Below are positions 34,614 to 43,618 of a stretch of 64,000 nucleotides of DNA, one piece after another; position 1 is the first letter of the stretch, and every line of letters begins with the position of its first letter. The stretch lies in the NCBI GenBank assembly GCA_045614565.1, contig JAZLDG010000101.1:62001-126000 (forward strand), in the 5' to 3' direction. The notes beneath the pieces were generated by a model that was not told the origin of the DNA, did no database searches, and was given only the letters and a program-made list of their open reading frames with translations. The translations under genes were made by a program, and so were the position numbers. This DNA is from Scatosoma sp045614565 (lineage in GTDB: Bacteria; Bacillota; Clostridia; Christensenellales; Borkfalkiaceae).

Positions 34614-36334
34614 TGCAACGCTTCCGTAATAAAACGTTCAATATCTTCGCAATTTACCCCGTATTCACCTTGTAAATCAGCGATTTTACCTTGGGGAATA
34701 AACTCGTCGCGATAAGCAAAATTCTTGATTTTGCAAGACTTTTCCAGTTTTATGAGCGCGCTATTGATCATCGCGCCCAACCCGCCTAAAAATACGTTGT
34801 CTTCCATCGTTACGACGTATTCGCTTTGTAAATTTCGTAACACTTCCAAATCCAAAGGTTTTACGAAACGAGCGTTTACTATATCGAACGATTTGCCTTG
34901 TTTTTCAAGCCGCCGCAATACTTTCATTGCGATAATCAAGCTCCGTTCCCCTGCCGCTATCACCGTAACTTTTCCGTTTTCACGGCGTAAATATTCCCAT
35001 TTTCCCGCAACGATCGGCGTTTCGTTCGTTTCAAATACCACCTTTCCCGAACGAGGATAACGAATGGCAAGCGGATGATTATAAGTTGCGCTAAACGCGA
35101 GCATACGCTTTAATTCTTCCGTGTCCTTGGGTACGGCAACGGTTAAATTCGGCACGAGCGATAAATAGGAAAGATCGAATACCCCTTGATGCGTTTCCCC
35201 GTCCGAGCCGGAAATTCCCGCGCGGTCAATACAAAACGTTACGGGCATATCCTGCGAACAAACGTCGTGGATGATTTCGTCAAAAGCACGCTGCAAGAAA
35301 GTGGAATATACGGCGTAATAGGGTTTCAACCCCCCTGCCGCCATTGCCGCGCATAAAACAGAAGCATTTTCTTCGCAGATCCCCACGTCAAAAGCCCGTT
35401 CGGGATAGGTATTAAAGAAATCTTCCAAACCAAGCGCTTCTTTCATTGCCGCCGAAACGACGGTGATTTTCTCGTTTTCTTGCGCCAAAGTGCAAAGACT
35501 TTCTCCTAATACTTCGGAATATTCCTTTTCCTTGGGAGAACCAACGGGCGGAACGCCGTGCGTGTTCGTCGGATGTTCTTCGCTGAACTCGTAGCCTTTC
35601 CCTTTTTTAGTGGCAATATGCAGTAACACCGAACGCTCGTTAAGTAATGCTTTGGCTTCCGTTAAGGCGTCAATCATTTCGTCCACGTCGTTGCCGTCTT
35701 TTACGCCAAGATAAGTCAAACCAAACTGCTCCAAAAGCTGAATTCCGTCCGCTTTTTGTTTCTCCTTAACGGTGTCTAAAATTTCGTGCATACCCCCAAC
35801 CGTCGGCGATATGGACATTCCGTTGTCGTTTAACACAATCAAAATATTCGTATTTACTATCTTCAAGCTGTTCAAAGCTTCGTATACAAGTCCGTTATTA
35901 AAAGATCCGTCGCCGATATAAGCGATTACGAAACGGTTTTCTTTATGAAGATCTCTCGCTTTCGCTAAACCGATCGCTGCGGCAACCGAAGTTCCCGCGT
36001 GCCCCGTGTCGTAGCAATCGTATTCGCTTTCCGTTCGTTTGGGAAAGCCTGAGATCCCCCCCGCTTTTCGCAAGGTTGAAAACCGATCCGCACGACCGCT
36101 TAATAATTTATAGGCATAGCATTGATGCCCTACGTCAAACACGATTTTATCGTTCGGAAAATCAAAAACGTAAAAAAGCGCGACGGTAGACTCAACCGCG
36201 CCGAGATTAGACGCAAGATGTCCGCCGCATTGCATAACCGTTTCATAAATCACCCGACGAAGCTCGTCACATAAAACGTTTAACTCGCTTCTCGTGCATT
36301 TTTTTACGTTTTCGGGCAACCAGTTTTTTAACAT
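34610..36334 (-). CDS. dxs: 1-deoxy-D-xylulose-5-phosphate synthase
   Basis: First enzyme of the MEP isoprenoid pathway, joining pyruvate and glyceraldehyde 3-phosphate with thiamine diphosphate. GHLASNLGAVE near 38, the HQCYAYKLLSGR segment near 70, the TPP motif GDGSFNNGLVYEALN near 140-154, the catalytic Glu in VGICEENA near 328, and the transketolase C-terminal domain are seen. At 574 residues it is somewhat shorter than the usual 620 but all motifs are intact. It follows ispA in the same operon. Confidence 0.95.
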   Translation of the reverse strand: MLKNWLPENVKKCTRSELNVLCDELRRVIYETVMQCGGHLASNLGAVESTVALFYVFDFPNDKIVFDVGHQCYAYKLLSGRADRFSTLRKAGGISGFPKRTESEYDCYDTGHAGTSVAAAIGLAKARDLHKENRFVIAYIGDGSFNNGLVYEALNSLKIVNTNILIVLNDNGMSISPTVGGMHEILDTVKEKQKADGIQLLEQFGLTYLGVKDGNDVDEMIDALTEAKALLNERSVLLHIATKKGKGYEFSEEHPTNTHGVPPVGSPKEKEYSEVLGESLCTLAQENEKITVVSAAMKEALGLEDFFNTYPERAFDVGICEENASVLCAAMAAGGLKPYYAVYSTFLQRAFDEIIHDVCSQDMPVTFCIDRAGISGSDGETHQGVFDLSYLSLVPNLTVAVPKDTEELKRMLAFSATYNHPLAIRYPRSGKVVFETNETPIVAGKWEYLRRENGKVTVIAAGERSLIIAMKVLRRLEKQGKSFDIVNARFVKPLDLEVLRNLQSEYVVTMEDNVFLGGLGAMINSALIKLEKSCKIKNFAYRDEFIPQGKIADLQGEYGVNCEDIERFITEALQ

Positions 36335-36352
36335 TGCCGAAGCTCCTTATCC

Positions 36353-37234
36353 TTATTTGCTACGATTGAGTATATAATCCACCAAATCGTTCAAAAACGC
36401 CGTATCGCCGTCAATCCCTTCCAAAACGGCGTGACAGGTTTTGGCACATTCGTCCGCGCGGATTTTCGCACCTTCCAAACCGTATAAACGGATTGACGTT
36501 AATTTATTTTCGTTTTCGTCCTTGCCGATCGTTTTACCGAGCAGCTTAAAATCGCCCGTTACGTCTAAAATATCGTCCGTCGTTTGAAAAAGCACGCCCA
36601 AAAGCTTCCCAAATTCTTCAAACGCTAAATAATACTTATTCCCCGACAAAATGCTAGCAATCGCAACGGGTGCAAGTAATAATTTCCCCGTTTTATGCGC
36701 GTAAATATACGACAATTCGCTTTCGGTAACTTCCGCGCTTGCATTCGTATAATACAAATCCGCGGATTGTCCCGCAATCATACCGTAAACACCCGCGCAT
36801 TCGTTCAAAAATTTTGCTGCTAATACGTATTTTTCGCCCTTTCCGCACTCATCAAAGCATATCGCATACGCTTGATTTAACAAACCGTCACCCGCAAGAA
36901 TGGCGTTCGCTTCGCCAAAGGCTTTATGGCAAGCAGGCTTGCCGCGACGGAAATCATCGTTGTCCATAGCAGGCAAATCGTCGTGCACGAGCGAATACGT
37001 GTGTATCATTTCAAGCGCTAACGCAAAAGGTAAAATATCTTCGTGTTCAAGCCCCAAAATGTCCGCGCAAGCGAGCATTAAAACGGGACGGATACGTTTC
37101 CCGCCGTTGAGCAGGCTATACGCCATACTTTCCCCAAGCAAAGCGGGACGGGTGGATAATTTTTCCACGTACTTGTTTACAAACGCTTCAAATTCTTGAA
37201 TATAAGCGTTATAGGTTAAGGTAAAGCCGGTCAA
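36353..37234 (-). CDS. ispA: Polyprenyl (farnesyl/geranylgeranyl) diphosphate synthase
   Basis: Condenses isopentenyl diphosphate with allylic diphosphates. The two Asp-rich motifs DDLPAMDNDD (near 85-94) and DDILD (near 226) are intact, as is GGKRIRP near 44. Two large residues before the first motif fit a short-chain (C15) product, but chain length is not certain. It lies between folD and dxs, as in many Clostridia. The xseA and xseB genes that usually sit just upstream are absent here. Confidence 0.92.
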   Translation of the reverse strand: MTGFTLTYNAYIQEFEAFVNKYVEKLSTRPALLGESMAYSLLNGGKRIRPVLMLACADILGLEHEDILPFALALEMIHTYSLVHDDLPAMDNDDFRRGKPACHKAFGEANAILAGDGLLNQAYAICFDECGKGEKYVLAAKFLNECAGVYGMIAGQSADLYYTNASAEVTESELSYIYAHKTGKLLLAPVAIASILSGNKYYLAFEEFGKLLGVLFQTTDDILDVTGDFKLLGKTIGKDENENKLTSIRLYGLEGAKIRADECAKTCHAVLEGIDGDTAFLNDLVDYILNRSK

Positions 37235-37239
37235 TTTCT

Positions 37240-38070
37240 TTACTCCTTAAAAGCCGCTAATGCGGTATTATACATAAGCATCGTAATCGTCATAGGTCCT
37301 ACGCCGCCAGGAACGGGCGTAATCAAGGAACATTTTTCTTTTACGGCTTCAAAGTCCACGTCGCCGCAAAGTTTGCCGGTCTCGTCGCGGTTCATTCCCA
37401 CGTCGATCACGACCGCTCCCTGTTTTACCATATCCGCTGTAACGAATTTTGCTTTTCCGACGGCAGAGACGAGTATATCCGCAGTTTTACAAATTTCTTG
37501 TATATCTTTTGTTTTACTATGACAAACGGTAACGGTGGCGTTTGCATTGAGAAGAAGCATTGCCATAGGCTTGCCCACGGTATCGCTTCTGCCGAGCACG
37601 ACGGCGTGTTTGCCCGAAAGCTCCACCCTTTCGTTTTCTAACAGCTTCATCACGCCAAGCGGCGTACAAGCCACCATTCTTTCCTTGTGCAAAGTTAAAA
37701 GCCCTAAGTTTTGCGCCGAAAAGCCGTCAACGTCTTTTTCAAACGGGATTTTCGACATCGCAGCTTCCGCGTCAAAGCCCTTAGGTAAAGGCAGTTGCAA
37801 CAAAATCCCATCGACTTGCGGATCGGTTGCAAGCGCATCTAACAGCGTTTCCAGTTCCTTTTGCGTTGTCGTTTCGGGCAATTCGTAGGAATACGAACGA
37901 ATCCCCACTTCCGCGCAAGCCTTGATTTTATTGCGAACGTAAATTTGCGAAGCGGGATCGCTTCCAACAATCACGACGGCGAGTCCTGGGGTTTTATCCC
38001 GTTCGGTAATTTTTATTTTCAAGCGTTCGCGAAGCTGTAACGCGTACGCTTTTCCGTCAATTATTTTCAT
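37240..38070 (-). CDS. folD: Bifunctional methylenetetrahydrofolate dehydrogenase/cyclohydrolase FolD
   Basis: Interconverts methylene-, methenyl- and formyl-tetrahydrofolate with NADP. The motifs VVIVGSDPASQIYVRNK near 33-49, DGILLQLPLP near 93, and VVLGRSDTVGKPMAMLL near 158-174 are intact. The ATG at 38070 was preferred because MKIIDGK is the usual family start; a codon three positions earlier is also open. It overlaps the nusB stop. Confidence 0.95.
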   Translation of the reverse strand: MKIIDGKAYALQLRERLKIKITERDKTPGLAVVIVGSDPASQIYVRNKIKACAEVGIRSYSYELPETTTQKELETLLDALATDPQVDGILLQLPLPKGFDAEAAMSKIPFEKDVDGFSAQNLGLLTLHKERMVACTPLGVMKLLENERVELSGKHAVVLGRSDTVGKPMAMLLLNANATVTVCHSKTKDIQEICKTADILVSAVGKAKFVTADMVKQGAVVIDVGMNRDETGKLCGDVDFEAVKEKCSLITPVPGGVGPMTITMLMYNTALAAFKE

Positions 38071-38479
38071 TATCGTCACCGATTTTTTTATTAATTACTC
38101 CCGAAAGTACGCCGTTGACGAAATCCGCACTCTTTTCCGTGGAGTACTTTCTCGCAAGCCCCGTCGCTTCGGATACGGACACGACGGGCGGTATCTCGTC
38201 GAAATAGCAAATTTCCGCCATTGCGATCAGCAAAATACTTTTATCCGTACGGTTGATACGGTTTTCTTTGTAGTGATGACAAGCGTCTTCAATGCCTGCA
38301 ATCAACTCGTCGCGGTGCTCATCCACCGTTGCAATCAAGTCGGCGGCAAAAAGTAAATCTTCTTCCTTTTCAAGCTTGAACTGCTTAAAAATTTTCTTTT
38401 GAAGTAGCTCGATGCAATCCGTGTTAAACTGTTGCGCGAATATAATATTCAAAGCGGCTTCTCTTGCTGCGTTTCTCAT
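38057..38479 (-). CDS. nusB: Transcription antitermination factor NusB
   Basis: RNA-binding helical protein that with NusE/S10 supports rRNA antitermination. The 140-residue sequence has RNAAREAALNIIFAQQF at the start and the conserved IPPVVSVSEATGLARKYS near 95-112 and FVNGVLSGV near 119. It is the first gene of the nusB-folD-ispA-dxs-tlyA-nadK-argR-recN series, after the asp23 gene. Confidence 0.93.
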   Translation of the reverse strand: MRNAAREAALNIIFAQQFNTDCIELLQKKIFKQFKLEKEEDLLFAADLIATVDEHRDELIAGIEDACHHYKENRINRTDKSILLIAMAEICYFDEIPPVVSVSEATGLARKYSTEKSADFVNGVLSGVINKKIGDDNENN

Positions 38480-38513
38480 AAGTCTCTCCGTTTTTTTACT
38501 CTTTGATATGACG

Positions 38514-38540
38514 AAAACCCTTCTCTATCGGGAAGGGTAT
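38514..38540 (-). terminator. Weak hairpin terminator after asp23
   Basis: On the minus strand CCCTTCCCGATAGAGAAGGG with a 7-bp stem, then TTTTCG. The short T-run suggests partial termination. Confidence 0.4.
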
Positions 38541-38550
38541 GCGTCGTAAT

Positions 38551-38919
38551 TTAATTTTCTTCCGTCGGCTCGTCTTCTTCTTTTTCAACGGGCGGTTGTT
38601 CGATAAATTCCACGTCGCGAATATGCACGTCAACCTGCGCTACCTTATATCGCGTCATATTTTCTACGCTTTGTTTTACCGATTGTTGAATACGGTACGC
38701 AAGCTCGGGAACGTTATATCCGTATTTTACGACTACGGATACGTCTACGTAAATCCCGTCCTTTTCAATATACAGCGAAATGCCGTTTCTCGTACCTGAA
38801 ACAGGCTTTGCCCCTTCCACTTCCGCAACCGCTAACGCAACGATGTTATGCACGATCCCCGCGTTATAAACGACTTTCCCACTTTCGTTGTCTTTTACGT
38901 CTAATTTAATATTACGCAT
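38551..38919 (-). CDS. Asp23/Gls24 family envelope stress response protein
   Basis: A 122-residue member of the Asp23 family (YloU/AmaP-associated). The hallmark stretch is IVHNIVALAVAEVEGAKPV (about 22-40) followed by the YIEKDGIYVDVSVVVKYG beta region; the C-terminus is acidic (EKEEDEPTEE). Asp23 proteins associate with the membrane and respond to envelope stress. In Clostridia one copy regularly sits between spoIIIAH and nusB, as here. Confidence 0.92.
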   Translation of the reverse strand: MRNIKLDVKDNESGKVVYNAGIVHNIVALAVAEVEGAKPVSGTRNGISLYIEKDGIYVDVSVVVKYGYNVPELAYRIQQSVKQSVENMTRYKVAQVDVHIRDVEFIEQPPVEKEEDEPTEEN

Positions 38920-39009
38920 TCAAAAAGATCTCCTTATAATCTTTGATTATATTATAGCATATCTTTTTGAATATTTCTACTGTTTTGAAGATATTTTCTT
39001 CTCTTTTTT

Positions 39010-39498
39010 TTAGCTTTCCGCATAAACGGGCATAATTATAATGTTTCCTGCAACGATTCCCGTTTCGTTTTTCAGCATATTGTAGATAGATAACGCCGTA
39101 TCGTAGTTAAGTTCGGACGAATTGATAAACACGTTTACGTTATCCGAATCTACGGAAACGGACACTACCGCATCCGAAAAACCGAGCGATTTTACCATAT
39201 TTTCCAAAATGAGTTCTTGTTCCATCGCTGCAACGATTTCCATTTTCATTTCGGTTGCCGCTTCGTATTTTTCGTCGCCTTCTTCATAGAGCGCAATCAC
39301 GCTATCGAGCTGTACGAGTTCTTCGTTACGGGTAGTCGTACGCTCCGAACGATAGGTCGTAAAATAATTTGCGGTGGTTACGCCGTCTTCGGCAGACGCG
39401 ATCGTATCAGTATTCGCCAACACGAAATTGAATACGGCGGTTACTGCAAGTAACAACACCAACGACGACATTACGATAATCTTCTTTTTGTTTGACAT
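39010..39498 (-). CDS. spoIIIAH: Stage III sporulation protein AH
   Basis: Mother-cell half of the SpoIIIAH-SpoIIQ channel linking mother cell and forespore. One N-terminal membrane segment (about 8-28) is followed by an extracellular YscJ/FliF-like domain (about 60-160). The 162-residue protein is shorter than the 218-residue B. subtilis one, mostly in the linker. It is the last gene of the spoIIIA operon. Confidence 0.9.
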   Translation of the reverse strand: MSNKKKIIVMSSLVLLLAVTAVFNFVLANTDTIASAEDGVTTANYFTTYRSERTTTRNEELVQLDSVIALYEEGDEKYEAATEMKMEIVAAMEQELILENMVKSLGFSDAVVSVSVDSDNVNVFINSSELNYDTALSIYNMLKNETGIVAGNIIIMPVYAES

Positions 39499-39512
39499 AG
39501 TTTTATCTCCTT

Positions 39513-39893
39513 TTACTCTTTTTTCAAATAAATTTTCACGGCTTTTTCCTTCGTTCCAAGAGCCGCCGCGACAGCTTCCCGAACGTTCATAATGACTTGC
39601 AAATCATTTGCACCTTCACAAACGACGACGACACTTTGTACGCCTTGTTCCGTTTCGCAAATCATTACTTCCGCTTCTCCGACACCTTCTATTTGCCCGA
39701 GAAGCTGACTGACCTTCTTTTCCGTTTCCGTTACCGCCGTAGCGTTTACGGAAATGTTTTCACCGTCCGTATAAAATACCTTCCACACCGCAAATACGAG
39801 CGCAAGAGCGAGAACGCTGACAATCAAAATATCCTTTAACCTTCCCCCTATTGCAAAGCGGCGTTTATTTTCCGTTTTTATCGTTTTATTCAA
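39513..39893 (-). CDS. spoIIIAG: Stage III sporulation protein AG
   Basis: Ring-forming component of the feeding-tube complex. One membrane segment (about 19-38) and a short ring-building domain containing EGVGEAEVMICETEQ near 67-81. At 126 residues it is much shorter than the 229-residue Bacillus protein, lacking part of the linker and beta-triangle region. It overlaps spoIIIAF by 8 bp. Confidence 0.88.
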   Translation of the reverse strand: MNKTIKTENKRRFAIGGRLKDILIVSVLALALVFAVWKVFYTDGENISVNATAVTETEKKVSQLLGQIEGVGEAEVMICETEQGVQSVVVVCEGANDLQVIMNVREAVAAALGTKEKAVKIYLKKE

Positions 39894-40371
39894 TTAACAC
39901 CTCGCTACAATAATTTTTCGTTAGATATTCCGACATTCCCGCTTTTACCTCCCGATCGACGTCTTTTTCTATTCGTACGCGTATTTTCGTGATACGGATA
40001 TCACATTCGTTTTCAATTTCCCACTCTAAATTTACAATCGCTTTGACGGCAAATCGTTCGTATAATTCTTCTTGAAGCGTTTTTTCCGTCTGCGTAATTC
40101 TCGTTTCACTGTAATACTGTATGAACGCCCCGTCCGTCGGTATGACTGTTTGCGGAAAAAATACTTGGGAATTTGCTTGATTTTCGTTATTTAACGCGTC
40201 GAAAAAATTATCTTTTTGTAAAAAAGCGGGTATGGGCGCAATAATTGCCAGCAAACAAGCAAGCTTTGCCACGCCTTTTATAACCGCCGTCGTTTTCCCT
40301 TCGGGCATAATCGCCGTAATGATCGACGAAATTAAGACCGTACCGATAATACATAGCAAATACCCGTTCAT
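39886..40371 (-). CDS. spoIIIAF: Stage III sporulation protein AF
   Basis: Two N-terminal membrane segments (about 4-22 and 29-47) and an RBM-like periplasmic domain. The start was set at 40371 (MNGYLL), which overlaps the spoIIIAE stop as ATGA. The frame extends upstream into spoIIIAE but the family begins with the membrane hairpin. About 161 residues. Part of the mother-cell channel complex. Confidence 0.85.
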   Translation of the reverse strand: MNGYLLCIIGTVLISSIITAIMPEGKTTAVIKGVAKLACLLAIIAPIPAFLQKDNFFDALNNENQANSQVFFPQTVIPTDGAFIQYYSETRITQTEKTLQEELYERFAVKAIVNLEWEIENECDIRITKIRVRIEKDVDREVKAGMSEYLTKNYCSEVLIE

Positions 40372-41555
40372 AGCAATGCCTCCGACGTAGAAACGAGCAA
40401 TAAGATAGACAAAAAATATAAAAACGCCGTAAAGAGTAATCCCGCCGTGCAATAATGCAAATTTTCCGCCGTTTCACCTAAAAAATCAGAAATACGGCTA
40501 TCTCCGAACGGTTGCGTAATCGCCGCAGTAAAGCGCAAAAACAGATTGACGGCAATCAGCAGTATCAACGGCTCGAAAAGTACGCTAATCATTAGAAAAA
40601 TGCTCATGCTTCCAAGCGAATTTTTAATTAAAACGCTACCCGCTACGGCAAGATCAAACCCGCCCGACAAAAACCCGCCGACGATGGGAATACCGTTCCC
40701 GATGGCGTATTTTGCAGCTCTACGCACAACCCCGTCGTAGGTTGCCGCCGTAATGCCTTGGAGTGTAAAAAATAAACCGAATACGGATATACAGACGCCG
40801 ATAATCCATTTGTTTATACTCTTAAAAAAAACCGTAAACTTATTAATTTTCAGCTCTTTGGTTAAATTGCTCGCCATTGAAAAAGCAATAATCGTCACGG
40901 TTAGCGGAAAAACGATTTTAGACAGCACGGAAACGATGGTCGTTGAAAAGAAAGCTACGGCGGGACGGCATACGGAAACGGTCAAAGCACCCCCGCTTGC
41001 CGCCATTAAGGTCAGCATAAGCGGATAGACGATTTGCATTTGCGTTTGCATTGAGCTCGCGCTTTGCATCGCCGTTTCAAACACTTCGGTTAAAACCCCG
41101 ATTAAGGGTATCAACGCTGCCGCGTAGGTTACCATAAAAATCATATCGGCGGAAGTTTGTCCGTTCATACCGCTTTTTATGGTCGATAATACGCCCGATA
41201 ATAAGCTCACGGCGGCAATACAGGCAAAGGCAGGCACAAGCTCGCCAACGCGGGAAAATAGTACTTGCAATAATTCTTCGCCGAAATCCTGATAATCAAA
41301 CGTTTCGCCTTTGATATAAGCCAAAAGCCGTTCCTTTACGCTTTCATCGGAAAAATTACCGATGGAATTTACATAGTTTTGTAAGGCTTGCAACTCCAGC
41401 TCGTCTATCATTCCATAAATGGTTTCATTAAGCTTTTCTTCCGCTTGGGCTTCTTCGGCGGAAGCGAAAACCGTCGTAAATCCACCACAGACGGATATGA
41501 ATAAATGAATAAAAACAATCAAGAAAAACAGGTATATTTTTTTACCTTTAACCAT
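40368..41555 (-). CDS. spoIIIAE: Stage III sporulation protein AE
   Basis: Polytopic membrane protein of 395 residues with an N-terminal signal-like segment (about 10-30) and about eight further membrane segments in the C-terminal two thirds. It is the largest membrane component of the channel complex. The GIPIVGGFLSGGFDLAVAGS stretch near 287-306 is typical. It starts right after spoIIIAD and overlaps spoIIIAF. Confidence 0.92.
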   Translation of the reverse strand: MVKGKKIYLFFLIVFIHLFISVCGGFTTVFASAEEAQAEEKLNETIYGMIDELELQALQNYVNSIGNFSDESVKERLLAYIKGETFDYQDFGEELLQVLFSRVGELVPAFACIAAVSLLSGVLSTIKSGMNGQTSADMIFMVTYAAALIPLIGVLTEVFETAMQSASSMQTQMQIVYPLMLTLMAASGGALTVSVCRPAVAFFSTTIVSVLSKIVFPLTVTIIAFSMASNLTKELKINKFTVFFKSINKWIIGVCISVFGLFFTLQGITAATYDGVVRRAAKYAIGNGIPIVGGFLSGGFDLAVAGSVLIKNSLGSMSIFLMISVLFEPLILLIAVNLFLRFTAAITQPFGDSRISDFLGETAENLHYCTAGLLFTAFLYFLSILLLVSTSEALL

Positions 41556-41556
41556 A

Positions 41557-41949
41557 CTAAACCAACCGTATAAATTCGTTTACGAGCTGTAACAAGCCTT
41601 GAAAAATAGGCAAAGACAAAATTACGATCGTAATTTTTCCGCCAAGCACGATTTTATCGGCAACCGCTTGCGACCCGAAGTCGTTTAATATCCCCGCGCC
41701 AAACTCCGTCAAATACCCCACACCAACGATTTTTAACAGTATTTTTATCAGTCCGTTTTCCACGCCAGTAGCCTGCGCGATGGATGAAAAAACACCTAAT
41801 ACGCCTTGCAGGGAATCAACGATAAAAAGCAAGATGACGATAATCCCCGTAACCGTTACGGCAAAAGACAATTCGGGCTTCGTAGACTTTAATAAAATTG
41901 CGGAAATCGCCGTCACGAACGCCACGCCGATAATTTTCATAATATCCAT
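41557..41949 (-). CDS. spoIIIAD: Stage III sporulation protein AD
   Basis: A 130-residue protein with four membrane segments: about 4-22, 29-50, 63-85 with the KIVGVGYLTEFGAGILNDFG stretch following, and 105-125. A channel-complex component, related to SpoIIIAC. It lies 10 nt after spoIIIAC. Confidence 0.9.
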   Translation of the reverse strand: MDIMKIIGVAFVTAISAILLKSTKPELSFAVTVTGIIVILLFIVDSLQGVLGVFSSIAQATGVENGLIKILLKIVGVGYLTEFGAGILNDFGSQAVADKIVLGGKITIVILSLPIFQGLLQLVNEFIRLV

Positions 41950-41959
41950 TTTTTATCCC

Positions 41960-42157
41960 CTACAATAGCCCGAAAATATTTTTAATATCTTCAAATAAAT
42001 CGCCGATCATTCCAACCACTACCGCAAGTACGATTACAAGCCCTACGATGCTTACCAAAGTGGCGATATCGTCCCTATCGGATTTTTTAAGAATTTGGCA
42101 AATTACCGTAATGATAATACCGATTGCCGCAATTCTAAAAAGTATGGTAATATCCAT
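41960..42157 (-). CDS. spoIIIAC: Stage III sporulation protein AC
   Basis: A 65-residue two-pass membrane protein (about 3-21 and 34-53) of the usual family size, with ICQILKKSDRDDIATLVSIVG between the segments. Its place between AB and AD fixes the identity. Confidence 0.9.
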   Translation of the reverse strand: MDITILFRIAAIGIIITVICQILKKSDRDDIATLVSIVGLVIVLAVVVGMIGDLFEDIKNIFGLL

Positions 42158-42181
42158 TATTTATAACCCCTTTGGCTTTCT

Positions 42182-42676
42182 TTATATCAATAAAATTAAA
42201 ATCAAAAGACCGCATAAAAATCCAAGCTTTACGAATAAATCTCCATATTTTTTACTTTCCGCCGTCGCCGTATCGCGGAGCGCGGTCACGTTCGTTTTAA
42301 CGGAAGAAAAAAAGGTTTTTTGGGAAGAACTATCCCCTTTTCCAAGCATATAAAAATAATCGCCTACCATGCTTTTTTCTTCTTTTCTTAAAAAATCGAA
42401 ATCCGCATTTTCTAACAGATTATCTGCCGTCAGCGTTTGTTTATCTATATTTTCGGCGTAAATATAGAGTAATTTTTCAAAATCACCCTTATACGAGAAC
42501 TTGGAAAAAAACTCTTTTAACGGGCGGCGATAATAGGCAATCTCATTCAAAAACCGTTCGTTAAAATCGTATAATTGCGAAAAAAAATCTTTTCTTCTTC
42601 GATACTTTTTTCCAAGCAAATACCCGCAAAAGGTGGCAAACGCTACGATTGCAATTCCTAACAACACTTTCTGCAT
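42182..42676 (-). CDS. spoIIIAB: Stage III sporulation protein AB
   Basis: A 164-residue protein with membrane segments at the N-terminus (about 4-18) and the extreme C-terminus (about 147-164). The middle is helical and resembles the GspF-like fold described for this family. The adjoining SpoIIIAA ATPase is its presumed partner. It starts 2 nt after the spoIIIAA stop. Confidence 0.9.
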   Translation of the reverse strand: MQKVLLGIAIVAFATFCGYLLGKKYRRRKDFFSQLYDFNERFLNEIAYYRRPLKEFFSKFSYKGDFEKLLYIYAENIDKQTLTADNLLENADFDFLRKEEKSMVGDYFYMLGKGDSSSQKTFFSSVKTNVTALRDTATAESKKYGDLFVKLGFLCGLLILILLI

Positions 42677-42678
42677 TT

Positions 42679-43533
42679 TTAATCCACTCTCCGACCTTTC
42701 GTATCGTAAACACCGTCAATTTGTCCAATTTTTTGCTTGTTTAATATAACGTACCGTTCAAATAACCCCAAAAAAGGTTGTTTTATATCCGAAATGCAAG
42801 AAAAATGTGCGGAAGCAAGTACCTTTACACCGCCGTACACCGCTTTTTCTACGGCAGCACAATCGAGCGCAGAAAGCTCGTCCGTAATAATAACGTCGGG
42901 GCGCATCGCACGTATTCCCGCTTCAAACGCCGTCGCTTTATCGGCATATTTTAATATATCGCATCCATTTTTAACGTTTCCGCAACCGATTTCCCCGCGT
43001 TCATCGCAAATCAATACGTTTTTTCGCCCTTTCTCACTAATTATACGCCCCAAATCCCGCAAAATCGTCGTTTTACCTAAACCAGGCGGAGAAGCGATTA
43101 AAACGTTACGTACTTTGTCACGCATACAACGTTGAAAAATCTCATCCCCGCAGCCCACAATCTCGTGCGGTACGCGAATACATAAAGACGTAAAGTTTCT
43201 TATGCTTAACGGTTGTCCTTTATCAAAGACGTATTCGCCCGCAAGTCCGATACGTTCGCCCTTACCCGCCGTGATAAATCCCCTTTTAATTTGTTCTTCT
43301 ACGGAATACACCGAGTAGTTTCCTGCCCGAAAAACGCAATCGCTTATATCCCCGTCATCGCATACGATCGCTTGTTCTATACGCTCGCAAACACCGTACG
43401 AACCTAAATATTTATATTCACCTAAATAGTTGATTAACGTAGGAAAATCGGCACGTAAACGTATTTCGTATACGTTGTTTATATTGACGTTTTTCAAGGC
43501 GTCTTTTATTCGTTCGGGTAAAAATTCAAGCAT
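42679..43533 (-). CDS. spoIIIAA: Stage III sporulation protein AA, ATPase
   Basis: AAA-type/secretion-like ATPase powering the SpoIIIA complex. Walker A SPPGLGKTTILRDLGR (near residues 148-163) and Walker B DVIITDEL near 217 are intact. The start was set at the ATG at 43533 (MLEFLPERIKDAL), which matches the family N-terminus; in-frame ATGs at 43563 and 43650 would add residues not expected and overlap the htpG terminator. No ribosome site precedes 43533, and the likely sigmaE-type promoter abuts it. First gene of the operon. Confidence 0.9.
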   Translation of the reverse strand: MLEFLPERIKDALKNVNINNVYEIRLRADFPTLINYLGEYKYLGSYGVCERIEQAIVCDDGDISDCVFRAGNYSVYSVEEQIKRGFITAGKGERIGLAGEYVFDKGQPLSIRNFTSLCIRVPHEIVGCGDEIFQRCMRDKVRNVLIASPPGLGKTTILRDLGRIISEKGRKNVLICDERGEIGCGNVKNGCDILKYADKATAFEAGIRAMRPDVIITDELSALDCAAVEKAVYGGVKVLASAHFSCISDIKQPFLGLFERYVILNKQKIGQIDGVYDTKGRRVD

Positions 43534-43540
43534 TTGATAT

Positions 43541-43566
43541 ACTATATGCAACGGGTTGTCCATATA
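43541..43566 (-). promoter_or_regulatory. Candidate sigmaE-type promoter of the spoIIIA operon
   Basis: On the minus strand ATAT near 43566-43562 and CATATAGT at 43548-43541, resembling the sigmaE pattern ATA...CATACAAT with a 15-16 bp gap. It lies between the htpG terminator and spoIIIAA, where the sporulation promoter must be. Transcription would start at or next to the ATG. Confidence 0.45.
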
Positions 43567-43570
43567 GAAC

Positions 43571-43601
43571 AAAAAAAGCCTTTCCGTTTTGGAAAGACTT
43601 T
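43571..43601 (-). terminator. Intrinsic terminator of htpG
   Basis: On the minus strand AGTCTTTCC, loop, GGAAAGGCT, then TTTTTTG. It separates htpG from the spoIIIA operon. Confidence 0.8.
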
Positions 43602-43618
43602 CTTTATTTTTTGTAATT

